A stretch of DNA of 64,000 bases from positions 124,001 to 188,000 of the forward strand of contig RSEE01000024.1 of NCBI GenBank assembly GCA_003971905.1, in the 5' to 3' direction. Of the stretch, positions 21,695-32,586 are shown piece after piece. Origin of the DNA: Moniliella sp. 'wahieum' (taxonomy: Eukaryota; Basidiomycota; Moniliellomycetes; Moniliellales; Moniliellaceae). The translations under genes and the position numbers were made by a program. The first letter of the stretch is position 1. Each line of letters begins with the position of its first letter. The notes beneath the pieces were generated by a model. The model did not search any database. It worked only from the letters and a program-made list of their open reading frames with translations, and was not told where the DNA came from.

Positions 21695-23400
21695 GATGAG
21701 ATGGGGGAAGGGACGCGAGGACGGGGGAGGAGGTGGGCGTGGGTGGGGTGCGAGTGGTGGCAAGAAGAATGGCGAGACGAGCGGCTGTGACCCGGAGAAG
21801 AGAAGACACGCCGTTTTATTCTTGCCACCCCAGGCCACACGGGGCCGAGGCACGGGAACGCACTGCCGCCCCGAGCAGCGCTTTGGCCATCTCCGCCGCA
21901 GCCTATCTCCGCCGTGGGGAACAGTCAGGCTGAGCGCTTAGCTCAGCGCGGGGCGGAGAAGACCCGAGCCCGTGGCGGCCGCTGACGTCAACGAACCTCG
22001 ACACTTGTGGGGTGCCCCGTGCGGCGCGAAGAGGTGCTTTCTCCGGGCGGGTGATAGACGGTGACGTGTGACATGTAATGCCGGAGAAGACAGATCCGAC
22101 GCTGAGCAGCTGATGCGCTGATGCGTGTACAGCGGTTCAGCATGCGGAGTACTGAACGTTTGAACGTGGATGCATGGCTGATGCGCTGATGCGGTGGGGG
22201 CCCAGATGTTCGGCCCTGTGGCGGGGGAACACAGCAGACGCCCGAGCGGCCACACGCCCGCGGCTAGCCGATGGGAACATGTGGCAACAATATCCAACCG
22301 CCAGTTGCCGGTGCATCATCATCGATCATCATCCATCAGACATCAGGGCATCAGCGGGGAAGCGTAACCCTACCCCGGGCGAGTCCGACTTATCCTAGTC
22401 CGATCGAAGAGCGGAGGAAGAGGGGCCTCTCGAAAAATCTCCGACCGCAGCACCCACACCTCTCCAAAACCTGGTTATTGACGCTGCCACGCCCAAACGG
22501 AGGCAGCCTGCCGCCGTACGAGGTTAGAGGCGTGCCACTACGCAGCCACAACGAGTGTCGCGTCCAACATCTTACATCAACGTTCAACGTTTAACCTTCA
22601 AGTGGGGAAGAGGGCCGGTCACTAGGATTCCACAAAGACGAAAAGTGCAACGGGGTTGCTGGCTTCCCAGGCGGAGACCTTCCCTATCCATCGGAGACAA
22701 GACTCACGGAGAACTGGACGCGTTTCAGATCCAAAGTCCAAAACACTTGCGTGAAGGAGATGAAGGGTCGCCATTAGTATAGTGCTTTGCTGTTCTCGTC
22801 GGGCAGAGCCAGGCAGCATTCGCAAGGAGGTTGCACGTTAGGGGCCGGACAAAAAACGGGGAGCTCCTATAGGCGAGGGGGGGCATGCGAGCTGATCGGA
22901 AAGGTCGTTCTTTTAGAGAGTGGAGTTTGCCTAGAAGAAGGATGAGGGGAAAAGACACGATTGTTGCGGGTTGTGTGGTAGATAGGTGGAGAATCCGAGT
23001 CACTATAGCGAAAGATGAAGCGAGCTTGAGTAGTGAAATTGGGGGAGAAGCTGAGAAGCGAGAGCGACGATAAGGGGGTGTCGATGGCTGTTTTGTGCCA
23101 CGCGACTTATTATCACCCCATGACAAAAAGACCAGACTACACACAACTTGTGTGTCTAACATACAGCATGTCGTTTTCCACGCAAGGCTCATAGAGCACA
23201 CTTTCGTGTCTGCCTGGGTTCAATCACATGCTCTCACTCCCTTTGAACTTGGTCAATGGGCCTTCCATAAGACGGTAATAGGAAGGCAAAGTATATAGTT
23301 GACACACTGTATTCCTGTTCTCTCCGATATGCCCGAAAAGCAAAATGCACCAAAATGGCAAAATGGAGGCGACTGAGTTGAGACGTATTCGGTCTCCATG
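21695..23400. other. LEU4 upstream region, then gene-poor sequence
   Basis: The GC-rich part (to about 22000) includes the possible LEU4 leader extension. From 22080 to 22370 there are overlapping CTGATGCG units and TGAACGTTTGAACG. From about 22550 the base composition becomes AT-richer. A minus-strand open frame (23201-22725, MCSMSLAWKTTCC...) lacks family features, and I do not support it as a gene. Confidence 0.45.
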
Positions 23401-23443
23401 ATCATATAATAAAGCCTCGAATAGATACGGGTTTGAGTCGAGC

Positions 23444-24587
23444 TTGTGTCTAGATGCAGCTCAGGGTTCCGAGGTTATCCGGAGCAAAAAGGTGATATTA
23501 CATGGAATTTCATACGCTCCCAACGGGGGATCCGTCAAAAGCTCCGCCATGTTGAGGATTCCGAGTCCATTTCCTGATGACTACAGAGACACACTTAATA
23601 GCGTCAAGTCCGAGTGGGAAAGGCTCGACGAAAACCTCCACTTCCAATGTCTCGCGCAACTCAATCAGCGATTTCCTGTGAGTCCTTCAATGGCGAAGAA
23701 GATGAAGGCGAGGACTTTATCGCCGTACATTCCTCTCTTTCTTGTCACGGGTATATCCCAGACTGGGACTCATCCGATACAACAGGAACAGGCAGTTCCG
23801 CCGTCCGTCGGAGAACCCCTAAACTCCGGGAGACATGCGGATGTCCGTCATGTGAGAGGGAAAGGGAAGGAGACGGGGCAACGGTGAGATACAATAAAGT
23901 GTATAACGGAAATGATATAAAGCGTTAAGTTTCGTTACTATTACCTGTGGCGTACGCCAGGCCTCGTCGGGACAGCGTCTCTTTTATGTTCGTCTCCTCC
24001 GGACGTTCCACAGTCTTCTGTTTCCTCATATAATCAGTCACTAGGGCTCTCTCCGATCATTGTAACAAATCATCGTCTAGCCGCAATGCTCGATCTCTTT
24101 CTGTTTTTTTCTCTTCCGTCGACTGCGCAATCTCCGCTCCAATACACCAAAGCACAGCTCGCTGGACTGCCCCCTTTCTTCACCATACCTCTGACCACTC
24201 ATTGGGTCTGATGAGTCTGATTCACCCTCACCGGCCTCGCTTGCCATCAACAGTGAAGACATTGAGCCTCAGACCAGTTTTCGACATCTCCATCCCCCTA
24301 TATACGGCCGGGCCACGTCAAGCTGTGTGGCGGATTCTCCTGTGCTGGAACCTGATCCCCCCGTGGGTAGTAATATGTGGTTCTCAGTCAGTATCGAGAC
24401 CGGTGGGCTCCACTCTCTAGTCAAACAGCGGGCACCAAGTTACCTGCTGATATATTTTAGCGGGGGATATGCATTACCGTCGATCATTCGTCCAACCTGG
24501 CCCGCTATGGATATGGCAAAAGTTGTCTCCAGAAAGAGGGAGCTGGTGAGCGTGTTGAGTTCACTGAGCACTGCCTCGCCCGCGTGA
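23444..24587 (+). pseudogene. Possible eroded or multi-exon gene in AT-richer island
   Basis: Several plus-strand frames here have protein-like composition but do not join cleanly. One holds acidic sequence (FNGEEDEGEDFIAVHSS) with a cysteine pair (CGCPSC). A donor-like GTGAGA follows near 23884, and an acceptor-like CGCCAG lies near 23960. Further on are DSPSPASLAINSEDIEPQ and VGSNMWFSVSIETGG, in another frame. I recognise no family. It could be a degraded gene, a low-expression gene with sequence errors, or chance. Confidence 0.25.
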
Positions 24588-24824
24588 CCCTACAGGCCAA
24601 AAGGGAAAAAAAGATATGTGTGTGGGGGAGGGGGAGGGGGAGGGGGGTTACTTGGTGGTGCCGGCTTGAATTGGAGCTGCACAACACACTTGTGCGAGGC
24701 GGCCCCGTTCCGCCTCTGTTCCGCCCCTGTTCCGCTCCTCCCTGTTGCCCCTCCGGGCTGCCTTCCCCTGACTGCATCACACGATCTCCCCTTTGCCTTG
24801 CTCGCCTCCCCACAACACTCTTGC

Positions 24825-24848
24825 CGGTTACCGGTTACCGGTTACCAC
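24825..24848 (+). repeat. Tandem TTACCGG repeat
   Basis: Three head-to-tail copies of a 7-bp unit, CGGTTAC. Related GTAAGCG/GTAACCGG units recur near 38158-38191. Confidence 0.8.
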
Positions 24849-25037
24849 CGATGGGACAATTTACAGCTACTCTCGCTGCTGAAACTGAACCGTGCGCGCC
24901 CGCGGCCCCTGGGTTAGCAACAGGCAAAGAAAGGCGCACGTGGCCCCCACGCGTCCGGGCCCACGCGTGGGATGCAAACAAGGTGGTGGAAATCGGTGTG
25001 ACATTTGGTAGCTCACATACTCACGCGCTCGCACGTC

Positions 25038-25070
25038 CACCGGTCACCGGCCGGTCACCGGCCGGTCACC
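25038..25070 (+). repeat. Tandem CCGGTCACCGG repeat
   Basis: Three copies of a roughly 11-bp unit, ACCGGCCGGTC, each internally palindromic, close to the TTACCGG repeat. Confidence 0.8.
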
Positions 25071-26404
25071 CCTCCCACGCTCGCATGAAGTCAGATGTCA
25101 GATTATGTGATGCGCTTACCTCAGTTGAATGAACGTTGAACGTAACGTTGAACGTACTGAACGTCGAACCGTTGAGCGCTTTACACGCTTAGCGCAACTG
25201 AATTGGGTGATCAAATCATGGAATTACCCGCATCCATATTCATCTTGATGGCAAATTTCATCCGTCCCCATCGATCGACAAATCATTAACGTTGCATTAA
25301 CCCTTCGCCACGCGCTGAGGTGCTGGCTGGAGCGGCCGGGTTGCCGCAGTGTCACAGCGCCTGCTAGCGCTAGGTCAGTCTGCGCTTAGGACACCACCGG
25401 TAGGGTTGTGTGCAACAGGCACTGGGATAGACGATGGCCAGAGGGGGCACCGAGCTTCCAGGCCCCAGGGTTGGACGTTGGGGCGACTGCCCAGCAGCAG
25501 AACGGGGCAGACCACTGCGGCCCCATGGCGCGAGCAGCCACGTCACAAGCTGCCGGCACCACAGCGCATCCGCCGGCAGACACTCGGCCAGCGCGCCGCT
25601 CTGTGCCGCAGCCGCAGGCACATACCGCGGCGCACTGAGGCTTGGCAAGCCCTGGCAAGCCTCGGGCGTTGCACCACAGGTACCAGCAAGGCGCATCTGC
25701 CCTGCGATCGGCTGCCAGGGGGGGTGCACCAACTCCGTCGACAGATCGATAGCCAAGCACAGCGGCTGTGTCGCCATCACCCGCGCCACCGCGTGGTGCC
25801 AGCCCTGAACCTGTAGCCCGGGGGCAGTATCCCTGCATCCGGTATTTGAGCATTTGCATCTAGCGAACTGCAGGTCGGGCCACCCGCCCCGTAGCCAGGA
25901 GCTTCCGCAGCTTCCGCGCCGGCATGGGACGACGGCTGGTAATCGATCCCTTGATCACTCGCATCTCTCGCACGGCTCGACCCTGGCTGGTTTGCACGGG
26001 GGCAGTGCAGTGCGGCGTCCGCTGGGTGGGTGGATACAGGTTAGCTGCCGCCTCGCCTGCGGCTGCGGCCGGCACAAGCACATCCACCGCTGATCATCCA
26101 TCCCCCTCTTATCCCACGCGCACAGCACTTGCTCAGCACTAGTCCAGCACTAGCCCAGCACTGGCCCGCACTGGCCCAGTCCTTGCCCAGCCCTTGTAAG
26201 CCAAGCCGCCGCGCTGCACCTCCTAACCTCCCACCACCACACCTTTCTTCTCGCCCCCTCGCCCCCTCCTCCCTGCCTCCTCCTCGCGCCTCTGCTAGCC
26301 AGAAGCCTCCTGTACCCCTCTCTTTGGTCACCACCCGCCTCACCTCATCTCATCTCTCCCCCCACCCACCCACTCTCACCGCTCCCCCGTGCACTCTCTT
26401 TGCC

Positions 26405-27076
26405 ATGAAGTTCTCCACCATCTTCCTCCTCGCCGCTGCCTCGATGGCCGCCGCCTCCGACCTGCTCACTCCGGGCGAGTCTCGCGCCCTCGAGCGCAAG
26501 GCCCGTCACTCCGAGACGGCGCTTGAGAAGCGCTACCGCGTCTACTCGGGTGGTCAGGGCACCTACTACTACGGCAGCCAGGTACGCATCCGTCGTCGTC
26601 GCCCTTTGCTTCCTTCTGGCCCCTCTGACCTCCTTCCCTGTAGCTTGACACCCGGCCTGCGGTGGCCCTACCCCTTCCGACAACGACATGGTCGTCGCTG
26701 TTCCGGCTGGCGGCCCCCCGTGCGGCAGCTGGCTTCACCTTCGTACGTTTTGCTTCCGCCCCCCCTCCCATTGTACCCATGAGGTTTCTTGATTGATTGG
26801 TAGCTGACCCATCTCTCTACAGACTAGTGCGTATCTGCGTTCAGCCCCTCCGTTTATCCTTTGCGTTCATTTCCTGAGGGCGCACTAACTAACATTTATT
26901 TGTTTTCTCTTGTGTAGCAACGGCAAGATGGTCGCCGCTAAGGTCGTTGACCAATGCGCTGGCTGCTCCCCCACAGTGTCGATATGACCAAGGGTGTCTT
27001 CCGTGAGCTGGCCGACCTTGAGGTTGGAGTGTTGAAGCCTCTGCGGTACCGTGTCCTGCACGCGGAAGACGTTTAA
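26405..27076 (+). CDS. Secreted double-psi beta-barrel (expansin/RlpA-like) protein
   Basis: Small secreted proteins of this fold occur widely in fungi and bind or modify cell-wall glycans; the exact role is unknown. The ATG at 26405 gives a signal peptide (MKFSTIFLLAAASMAAAS), a short propeptide ending in a Kex2-type KR site (ALEKR/YRVYSGGQG) and the barrel. The barrel shows ACGGPTPSDNDMVVAVPAG, PPCGSW, NGKMVAAKVVDQCAGC and SVDMTKGVFRELADL, including the usual Cys and Asp residues. There are four exons: 26405-26581, 26644-26742, 26823-26826 and 26918-27076. The third exon is only 4 nt. Frame breaks near 26650 and 26975 each fit one missing C. The stop is TAA at 27074-27076. Confidence 0.85.
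26582..26643 (+). other. Intron 1 of the barrel gene (62 nt)
   Basis: The donor GTACGC follows CAG in phase 0; the acceptor is CCTGTAG. Confidence 0.85.
26743..26822 (+). other. Intron 2 of the barrel gene (80 nt)
   Basis: The donor is GTACGT, the branch site AGCTGACC and the acceptor CTCTCTACAG. It ends just before the 4-nt exon. Confidence 0.85.
26827..26917 (+). other. Intron 3 of the barrel gene (91 nt)
   Basis: The donor is GTGCGT, the branch site CACTAACTAAC and the acceptor CTTGTGTAG. It starts right after the 4-nt exon ACTA. Confidence 0.85.
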
Positions 27077-28289
27077 GCTAGGCAACGAATCGCCTCGACT
27101 GGCATCCTGTCCAGGGTGCCAGGCGTCCTCATTGGTGCATACTCTTCATCCCTCGCAATCTGTACTCTGTGGCATGCGGTCAACCCCCCCCCCTCTCATC
27201 CCCCTACATGGGGACTAGGTCACCTTCCCCAACGTCTGTGCAGTCCTTGTTTCACCCTGGACTGCACTTTGCATCTGGGAACGCGGGAACGTTCCTTTCG
27301 CTCTTCTTTCAGCGTCTCTCGTCCTGGTGGCGAAACCCTATTTCTGCTTCACACGCTCGCTTTTTTCTTTCTGTTTTCTTCTGCCTTGAGTCATTCCCGT
27401 CTCATTTTAGTTTGCTCCTCCACGGTGGGACGGTGAGTTGCCTTGTCCACGACCGGCTGGTTCGCCCCAGGAAGCGAGGAGCACGTTTTTGGTCATTGGA
27501 CGTCCCCCTGGTATTTTTTTGTTTGTCTGTTTGTTGCTTGTTACTCGCCTTGTCTGTCAGCCTGGTGCTGCCAACGGCCGCCTTGGGGCAACAATCCACA
27601 CTTTCCTTTCTAATCGCACCATGCTTGGGTCGCTTGGGGACGGCCATTATATTGTGTTGTGTTGTTTTGTTGTGTTGTGTTGTATTGTAGCGTTTGCTGG
27701 TTGGTGGTGATTGCGCGGTGTGCGCTGGGTTTGTTGTTTTGGCCGAGTGGGGGACGGGGATGGATGCAATGGATGATGGTGCAGTTGGTATGGCTCGTAT
27801 GGTGCATGGCGGGTATGCGAGTGTTCTAGCAGCGAGTCGGAAGAGATGGACGGTTCGATTGAGATGGCTCGGACGGCCAGGGGGGATGCAGGCCGCAGGG
27901 GAGACGATGTGATATCGTGACGATGTCAGAGAGCCAAGCCATTCTGAGTACGGATGGCCGTCGACAACATTCCACGGCCAGACGCGGGTGCGAAGCGGCG
28001 GTGTAACACGTGACTGGGGGCTGGGCGGCTAGCGGGCGTGGTTGTGGCTTGGTGAAACTTGAAGCTGCGACGGGTTGAAATTGCACCGTCGCATGCGAGT
28101 TGGAAGTTGAAAGTTGAAAGGCGAACGAAGCCCGCTGGGCAATTGAACGTTGAAACAACCAGTGGCGACGGGCGTGGCCCTGTGCTGCCGCTCTCGTTGG
28201 CCGTCGACGCATCTGCTGGGCTGCCATCCCAGCCTTGCTTTCTTTGGCTTGTCGACCACCGCGCAGCCTGCTCCTCTCGCCTCGGCTGG
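27077..28289. other. 3' flank of the barrel gene and TAF13 upstream region
   Basis: The first 600 bp are T-rich (TTTTTTCTTTCTG, and a TGTGTTGTTTTGTTGTG run near 27655-27690), consistent with a long 3'-UTR. From 28060 there are repeated GTTGAAA units (GTTGGAAGTTGAAAGTTGAA). No convincing coding frame was found before TAF13. Confidence 0.45.
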
Positions 28290-29169
28290 ATGAATCGGGC
28301 CGGCAGCAGTGCAGCCGGGCCTTCTGCCTCCAAGGGCGCCGCCGCGCCTGCCAGCTCCTCCCGCGCCCCCTTTGACCGCGGTGCGTTTGCCAAGGACATC
28401 GCCTCGATGATGTACGCCTTTGGCGATGTGCCCACCCCGTCGCCCGCGGCGGTGGGCGTGATGGAAGAGATGGTGGTCGACTTTATGGTTGATCTATGCA
28501 TGCGAGCGCGCCCGAGCCCCTTGGCCGTGCCCCAGGCCAGCACATCTTACCCCCCACCGCACGCCTCAAGGCCAAAGTCGAAGACTTTAAACATGCGCTC
28601 CGCCGCGAACCCAAGTACCTCGCCCCTCAGGAGTTGCTGTACATGGAGTTTGTCATCCAAGAAGCTCGCAAAACCTTTGACGAGACCGAGTATGGTCGCG
28701 ACGAGGTCCAGCCGGCTCCGCCACCGCCCCGCACGGCCGGAGGGGAAGCTACACCAGCGCCACAACTTGATGCACCAGGTACCAGTGCCAACCCCGGTCC
28801 TGGTCCTGGCCTGGGCGCAGGCGCGGGCACGGGCCCTGGCTCCGTCCCCCTCGGTACCACCCCCGAGGAGAGTCATGTGGAATCACGGGCAAGCGCGGTC
28901 GGCGCGGCAGCAGTGGGCCCGACCCTGAGCCCAAAAAGCGTCAAAAGAGGAAAACTGACGATGGCACGTCCACGCGCAAGAGTAAAGGAAAAGCCCGCGT
29001 TGACGCTGGCTCGCCTCAACCTCGCAGTTCTCCTCCTGCTCCTGCTCCTCCTGCGCCCGCGTCGCAAGCATTGGCTCTGCCAGGCCTGGCGCTCCCGGGC
29101 ACACCCTCGTCCACCGCCCATCCTAGCCCTGCCCACCCGACCATTTCCCTTCCCGGAAATACGCAGTGA
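28290..29169 (+). CDS. TAF13: TFIID subunit 13 (TAF13)
   Basis: TAF13 is a histone-fold subunit of TFIID that pairs with TAF11. The ATG at 28290 gives MNRAGSSAAGPSASKGAAAP. The histone fold follows: FDRGAFAKDIASMMYAFGDV, AAVGVMEEMVVDFMVDLC and then, in another frame, RLKAKVEDFKHALRREPKYL and LYMEFVIQEARKTFDETEYG. The shift near 28515 fits one indel. A Pro/Gly-rich tail leads to a basic stretch (PKKRQKRKTDDG), a likely nuclear signal, read in a third frame and ending GNTQ at TGA 29167-29169. The C-terminal extension is long for the family, whose core is about 100 residues. Confidence 0.9.
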
Positions 29170-29394
29170 TATGTGACAGCTAGCGACTAGTGACTGCCCA
29201 TGGGGTACAGGAGGGATCCATTGGGATTCGGATTTCATCTCATGTAGACAGAGACTGCTGCACGAACGCGTTCAATGGTGCCGATGTGCGCATCGTGGGG
29301 CACCGTTCTGAGGGCAGGCAGGCTCGATTAAAGGCAAGAGACAGTGATCGGTTGGATCCGTGTCGCGGGCTTTGGCCGTCAACGTTACCTAACT

Positions 29395-29477
29395 GGTTCC
29401 ATATTGTAGTTGGTTAGCAAGTAGGATTCTGATCCGATCAAATTCCTGAAACCTGGGTTCGAATCCTAGTGGGACCT
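29395..29477 (+). tRNA. tRNA-Gln(CTG) with a 10-nt intron
   Basis: The acceptor stem GGTTCCA (29395-29401) pairs with TGGGACC (29470-29476) with one G-U pair. The D stem is TTGT/GCAA, and the T arm CTGGG-TTCGAAT-CCTAG carries a perfect B box. Anticodon CTG is at 29429-29431 in stem TAGGA/TCCTG. A 10-nt intron (29433-29442) follows position 37. TTTTT at 29481-29485 terminates Pol III. It decodes CAG. Confidence 0.93.
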
Positions 29478-29760
29478 TCCTTTTTGCCCAGAGGCTTGAA
29501 AGCTCGAGACGACATCGATGAGATTGCGCACGATGTGCAGGATGCGTCGTTGCCTCATGCTTCCCTTCTGGTGTTCCCAACCTCTCGACGAGCCGCCACA
29601 AAGAGTCGCGTTTCTTTGGAGGAGGTATCCAGCTTCCCGTTTGCCAACTGACGATCGGTCTGACTGCCGCCCTCTCTACTCTGCTTTCCCAGGCTATCGG
29701 CTGGACACCCAGGCTGCAGCTGGACACCCTGATGGGCATTAGCGGAGGGCGGCAAAAAAG

Positions 29761-29862
29761 TGTCGTGTCCCGGGATCGAACCGGGGACCTTGAGGAATCC
29801 TGGACGGATTGGTCATTGAAGCCAACTTCAATCTCACGCTCTCCCATCTGAGCTAACCCGAC
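29761..29862 (-). tRNA. tRNA-Phe(GAA) with a 29-nt intron
   Basis: On the minus strand the acceptor GTCGGGT pairs with ACACGAC with one G-A mismatch. The D arm is TAGCTCAGATGGGAGAGC, and the T arm CCCGG-TTCGATC-CCGGG is perfect. The anticodon GAA is at 29829-29827, with the intron (29825-29797) after position 37. One A-C mismatch lies at pair 31-39. The variable loop AGGTC is typical of Phe. A TTTTTT tract follows on the minus strand (29759-29754). Confidence 0.9.
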
Positions 29863-29917
29863 ATTATGCAACGAGCGAGCAAGTGTGATTTACGGACAGT
29901 TTCCCCCTGGCCTTTGC

Positions 29918-32586
29918 CTACGAGATCACTTTACCCTGTCGACGGACTAAGGCCCCCTCTTTCGCGTCAAGAACACATGGCATGGCAGGAGGCATTGGCG
30001 CCATGCTATACACACCCAAGCCCCCCTGGGGCACTGCCCACACCCGCCCCAACACACTCGTCCCCGCATCCCTTGGCTCGCCCAGTGCCGCGCCTACCCC
30101 GCCCACGCCCCGCTCCGCCACCTCCGCCGCCACGCTCGCAGTGAACAGCAGCGCATACGCACCCACCAGTGCCCACCCCACGCCCTGCAGCGTCCACTTG
30201 GCCCGGGTCAGATACGCCAACAGCAGCAGACTTGCCACGCACCCGCCGCCGGCAACCAAGAGCGGCGCCGTAGCCTGCACCGCTACGTGTCCTCTCGGCC
30301 CCTCGGGCGCGGCAAGACGAGAGCCAGACTGCCTGCCACCCCTACGCCCAGGGTCAAGTTGAGCAGCGGCGTGGCGAAGCATGCTGCGAGCGCCATGTGC
30401 GGATGGACGCGGGCAAGAGACCCGTTGGCCACCAGATCGCCCAGCGAGTTGCCCAGCGCAAACACTGTCGCGCCTAGGACTGGTAAGGAGGAGAAGGTGG
30501 TGGTGGGTTAGCCAACCGTGGCGTGAGAAGCACAGTAATAAGGGTAAGGGACGTACTGGCCTGAGAGATCCCCGCTGCTTTCCCCACATCTTCCAACACG
30601 TCCACCAACCATCCGACGGTGGTCGTGATCCACAAGACACTCGTGGCGAACGACAGGGCCAGGGGGGCGAGGTGGCGCCACCGACGGAGCAGAGTCGCGT
30701 GCGTAGGACGGGTAGGTCCCTCGCTCTCCCCCTGTTCGGCACGATCGAGATCGAGCCCGAGAAGGCGAAGCGAGTGGGCACTCACATCGGTGGCGCTGCG
30801 TTGCGGCTGGTAGGGGCCAGGGAGCGAGTGACCACCAATGGCGCTCTGGAGGCGGGGCCAGTGGCGCCAGACCCAGCAGATGCCAAACGTGGTCCAGCCC
30901 AGCAGCGCAGCGACCAAAGCGGCCTGGGTCGGAGATACGCGATGCACCAGTTTTCTCCCACTGGGTCCGACCCCTGTGGCCGACAACACGGGCCCACTCG
31001 CTTTCATCCAACTCGGCAGATTGGGCCAGGGCGGGACCGACGCGCGGCCTACGTCCTGCTGCGGCCAGATGGACCACACCACGAACCCAGGCACGAACCC
31101 AGCGTGGAGCGGGGGAAAGACGATGGCTCGCGCGGCTTGGCGCGCGGCGGCACGAGAGCGTGCCTGAGCCACGAGTCGTGGTCAGGCTGTTTGGCAGTGT
31201 GGCATTACTGGGTTGGGCGGTGGCCCAGGTGGAGGCGGACTCGGTTTGGGCATGAGCTTGTTCGGCCGCCGCGGTGGGGATGGGGATGGTCAGCAGAAAG
31301 ACAAGGAGCGGCGGGGTGCTCAAGAGGGCCAAGAGTCGTGGTGCTAACGCTCTCGCCGGCTTTGCCTCGCACGACAGACCACGCAGGAAAGAGAGCGAGA
31401 CGCAATGTGCGCCAATGGGACGAGCGGGTAAGTTGCGGGCTCGAGAAAGATGCAGCGGTCCCTCTTTCCTGTCCTTCCTCAGTTGAGCTGACGAGCGCGG
31501 GCAGAGGTGGACTGGCACTGCCGACACTGGCTCGCCCAAGGGAGGAGGCGGAAGAGGTGGAAGGAGAAAGGGTGGGGGAGAAAGTCCGCCGGGTCCGTAT
31601 CTCTCCATGCCTGGTCCGACCAATCAGGATGTTGTACAGGCACTGTCCTCTCAGTGCGGAAGAGAGGGCAGAGGGGGGGAAGGGCGAGGAAGTGGGTGGG
31701 AAAGTGTGTCCGGCAGAAGAGTTGAGCTTCAAGCTGACGCTTTCGTCCCGAGATCCGGCTTCTCCTGTCGCTTCTCTTGACGTTTCCCTATCCAATTGGG
31801 CCACCACGTCGCGAAACTCGAGTGCCGTTAGCAAAGAGTGGGGCGCACCAGCGCCATGGCCCGATGGTGGGCATCGGCCCCAACGTCCTCTACCTGGGAA
31901 GGAGAGGGATGAGGATCGAGTACGGGACGGGGCAGCGCGTTGGGGGGCAGAGCGGAATCGTCTGGATCGGTCGGAAGGTGAATTGGACCGGTGCCACGAG
32001 GCCGAACCAAGTGGCGCAAGAAAACAAGTCCGACCGGCGGGGCCAAACATCGGCACCCGCGTACAAAGCGTAGAGGACCAAGAAGAAGGCAAGCAGCGTG
32101 CAGGCTAAATCCACCAAAAAAGCCAATTCCCACCAAGGCACCTGACACTCCCCCAGGAGCGTGGCAATGTCGCGTGTAAATGCGCGCGCGGCAGGCCTAG
32201 ATGTGCTCGGTGGGGCGGGTGGGAGCAAGTGGTCGGGGCGGAGGAGCGGCGGGAGTGGCGGCAGTGGAGGGAGTGGCAGCAGGGCATGCCGCCAGGATGA
32301 CGGTACCAGCGACCAGGGTAGAGACGAAAGCGGCGGCGCCCAAGAGCTCGCCGAGCGCAAGTTGAGCTGCGCCACGACGCACCGCAGCCAGAGCGCCAGC
32401 AGCATCGGGGGCAGCGTTGCCCATGGCCAACAGGGTAACTCCCGCCGTGGGTTCATCCAGGGCCAATGCGTCGGCGAGGGCAGCAAGGGCGGGGGCAAGG
32501 AAGGTGCTGCTGATGAGGGAGAGAGCGACGAAGAGCTCGGCGACGGCTGCGAGGCTGGCGAGCAGCGCGGGCTGCACCAGAGCCAT
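29918..32586 (-). CDS. Na+/Ca2+ exchanger, NCLX (SLC8B1)-like
   Basis: CaCA-superfamily antiporters move Ca2+ against Na+ or H+; NCLX relatives sit in mitochondria or endomembranes. The first membrane block follows the start at 32586 (MALVQPALLASLAAVAELF). Alpha-1 motif: GVTLLAMGNAAPDAAGAL, then AAAFVSTLVAGTVIL. The second membrane pair region shows AFTRDIATLLGECQ. After a Ser-rich acidic loop comes the alpha-2 motif ATVFALGNSLGDLVANGSLA with LNLTLGVGVAGSLALVL and a final WTLQGVGWALVGAYALLF. An intron lies at 30556-30480. The stop is TAG at 29920-29918. At least four frame changes occur (around 32210, 32000, 31200 and 30300). An upstream in-frame ATG at 32742 is an alternative start. Confidence 0.82.
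30480..30556 (-). other. Intron in the exchanger gene (77 nt)
   Basis: The donor is GTACGT, the branch site GGCTAACCC and the acceptor TTACCAG. Splicing gives ISQA-ILGATVFALGNS in frame. Confidence 0.88.

Larger units (their letters stand above)
24600..26404. other. Gene-poor region upstream of the secreted barrel protein
   Basis: A GGGGGAGGGGGAGG tract lies near 24628-24650. TTACCGG repeats (24825-24848) and CCGGTCACCGG repeats (25038-25070) follow, then GAACGTTGAACG units near 25130-25180. From 25300 it is GC-rich with several overlapping open frames on both strands, none with family features. Near 26129-26196 are GCACTAGCCCAGCACTGGCC-like repeats within the likely promoter of the next gene. 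Confidence 0.45.

Noticed and set aside
22725..23201. 158-codon minus-strand open frame
   Set aside because: Composition is plausible, but no signal peptide, domain or intron was recognised and the region is otherwise non-coding.
25349..26093. Overlapping open frames on both strands in GC-rich intergenic DNA
   Set aside because: High GC gives long chance frames. No domain, splice site or start context supports any of them.
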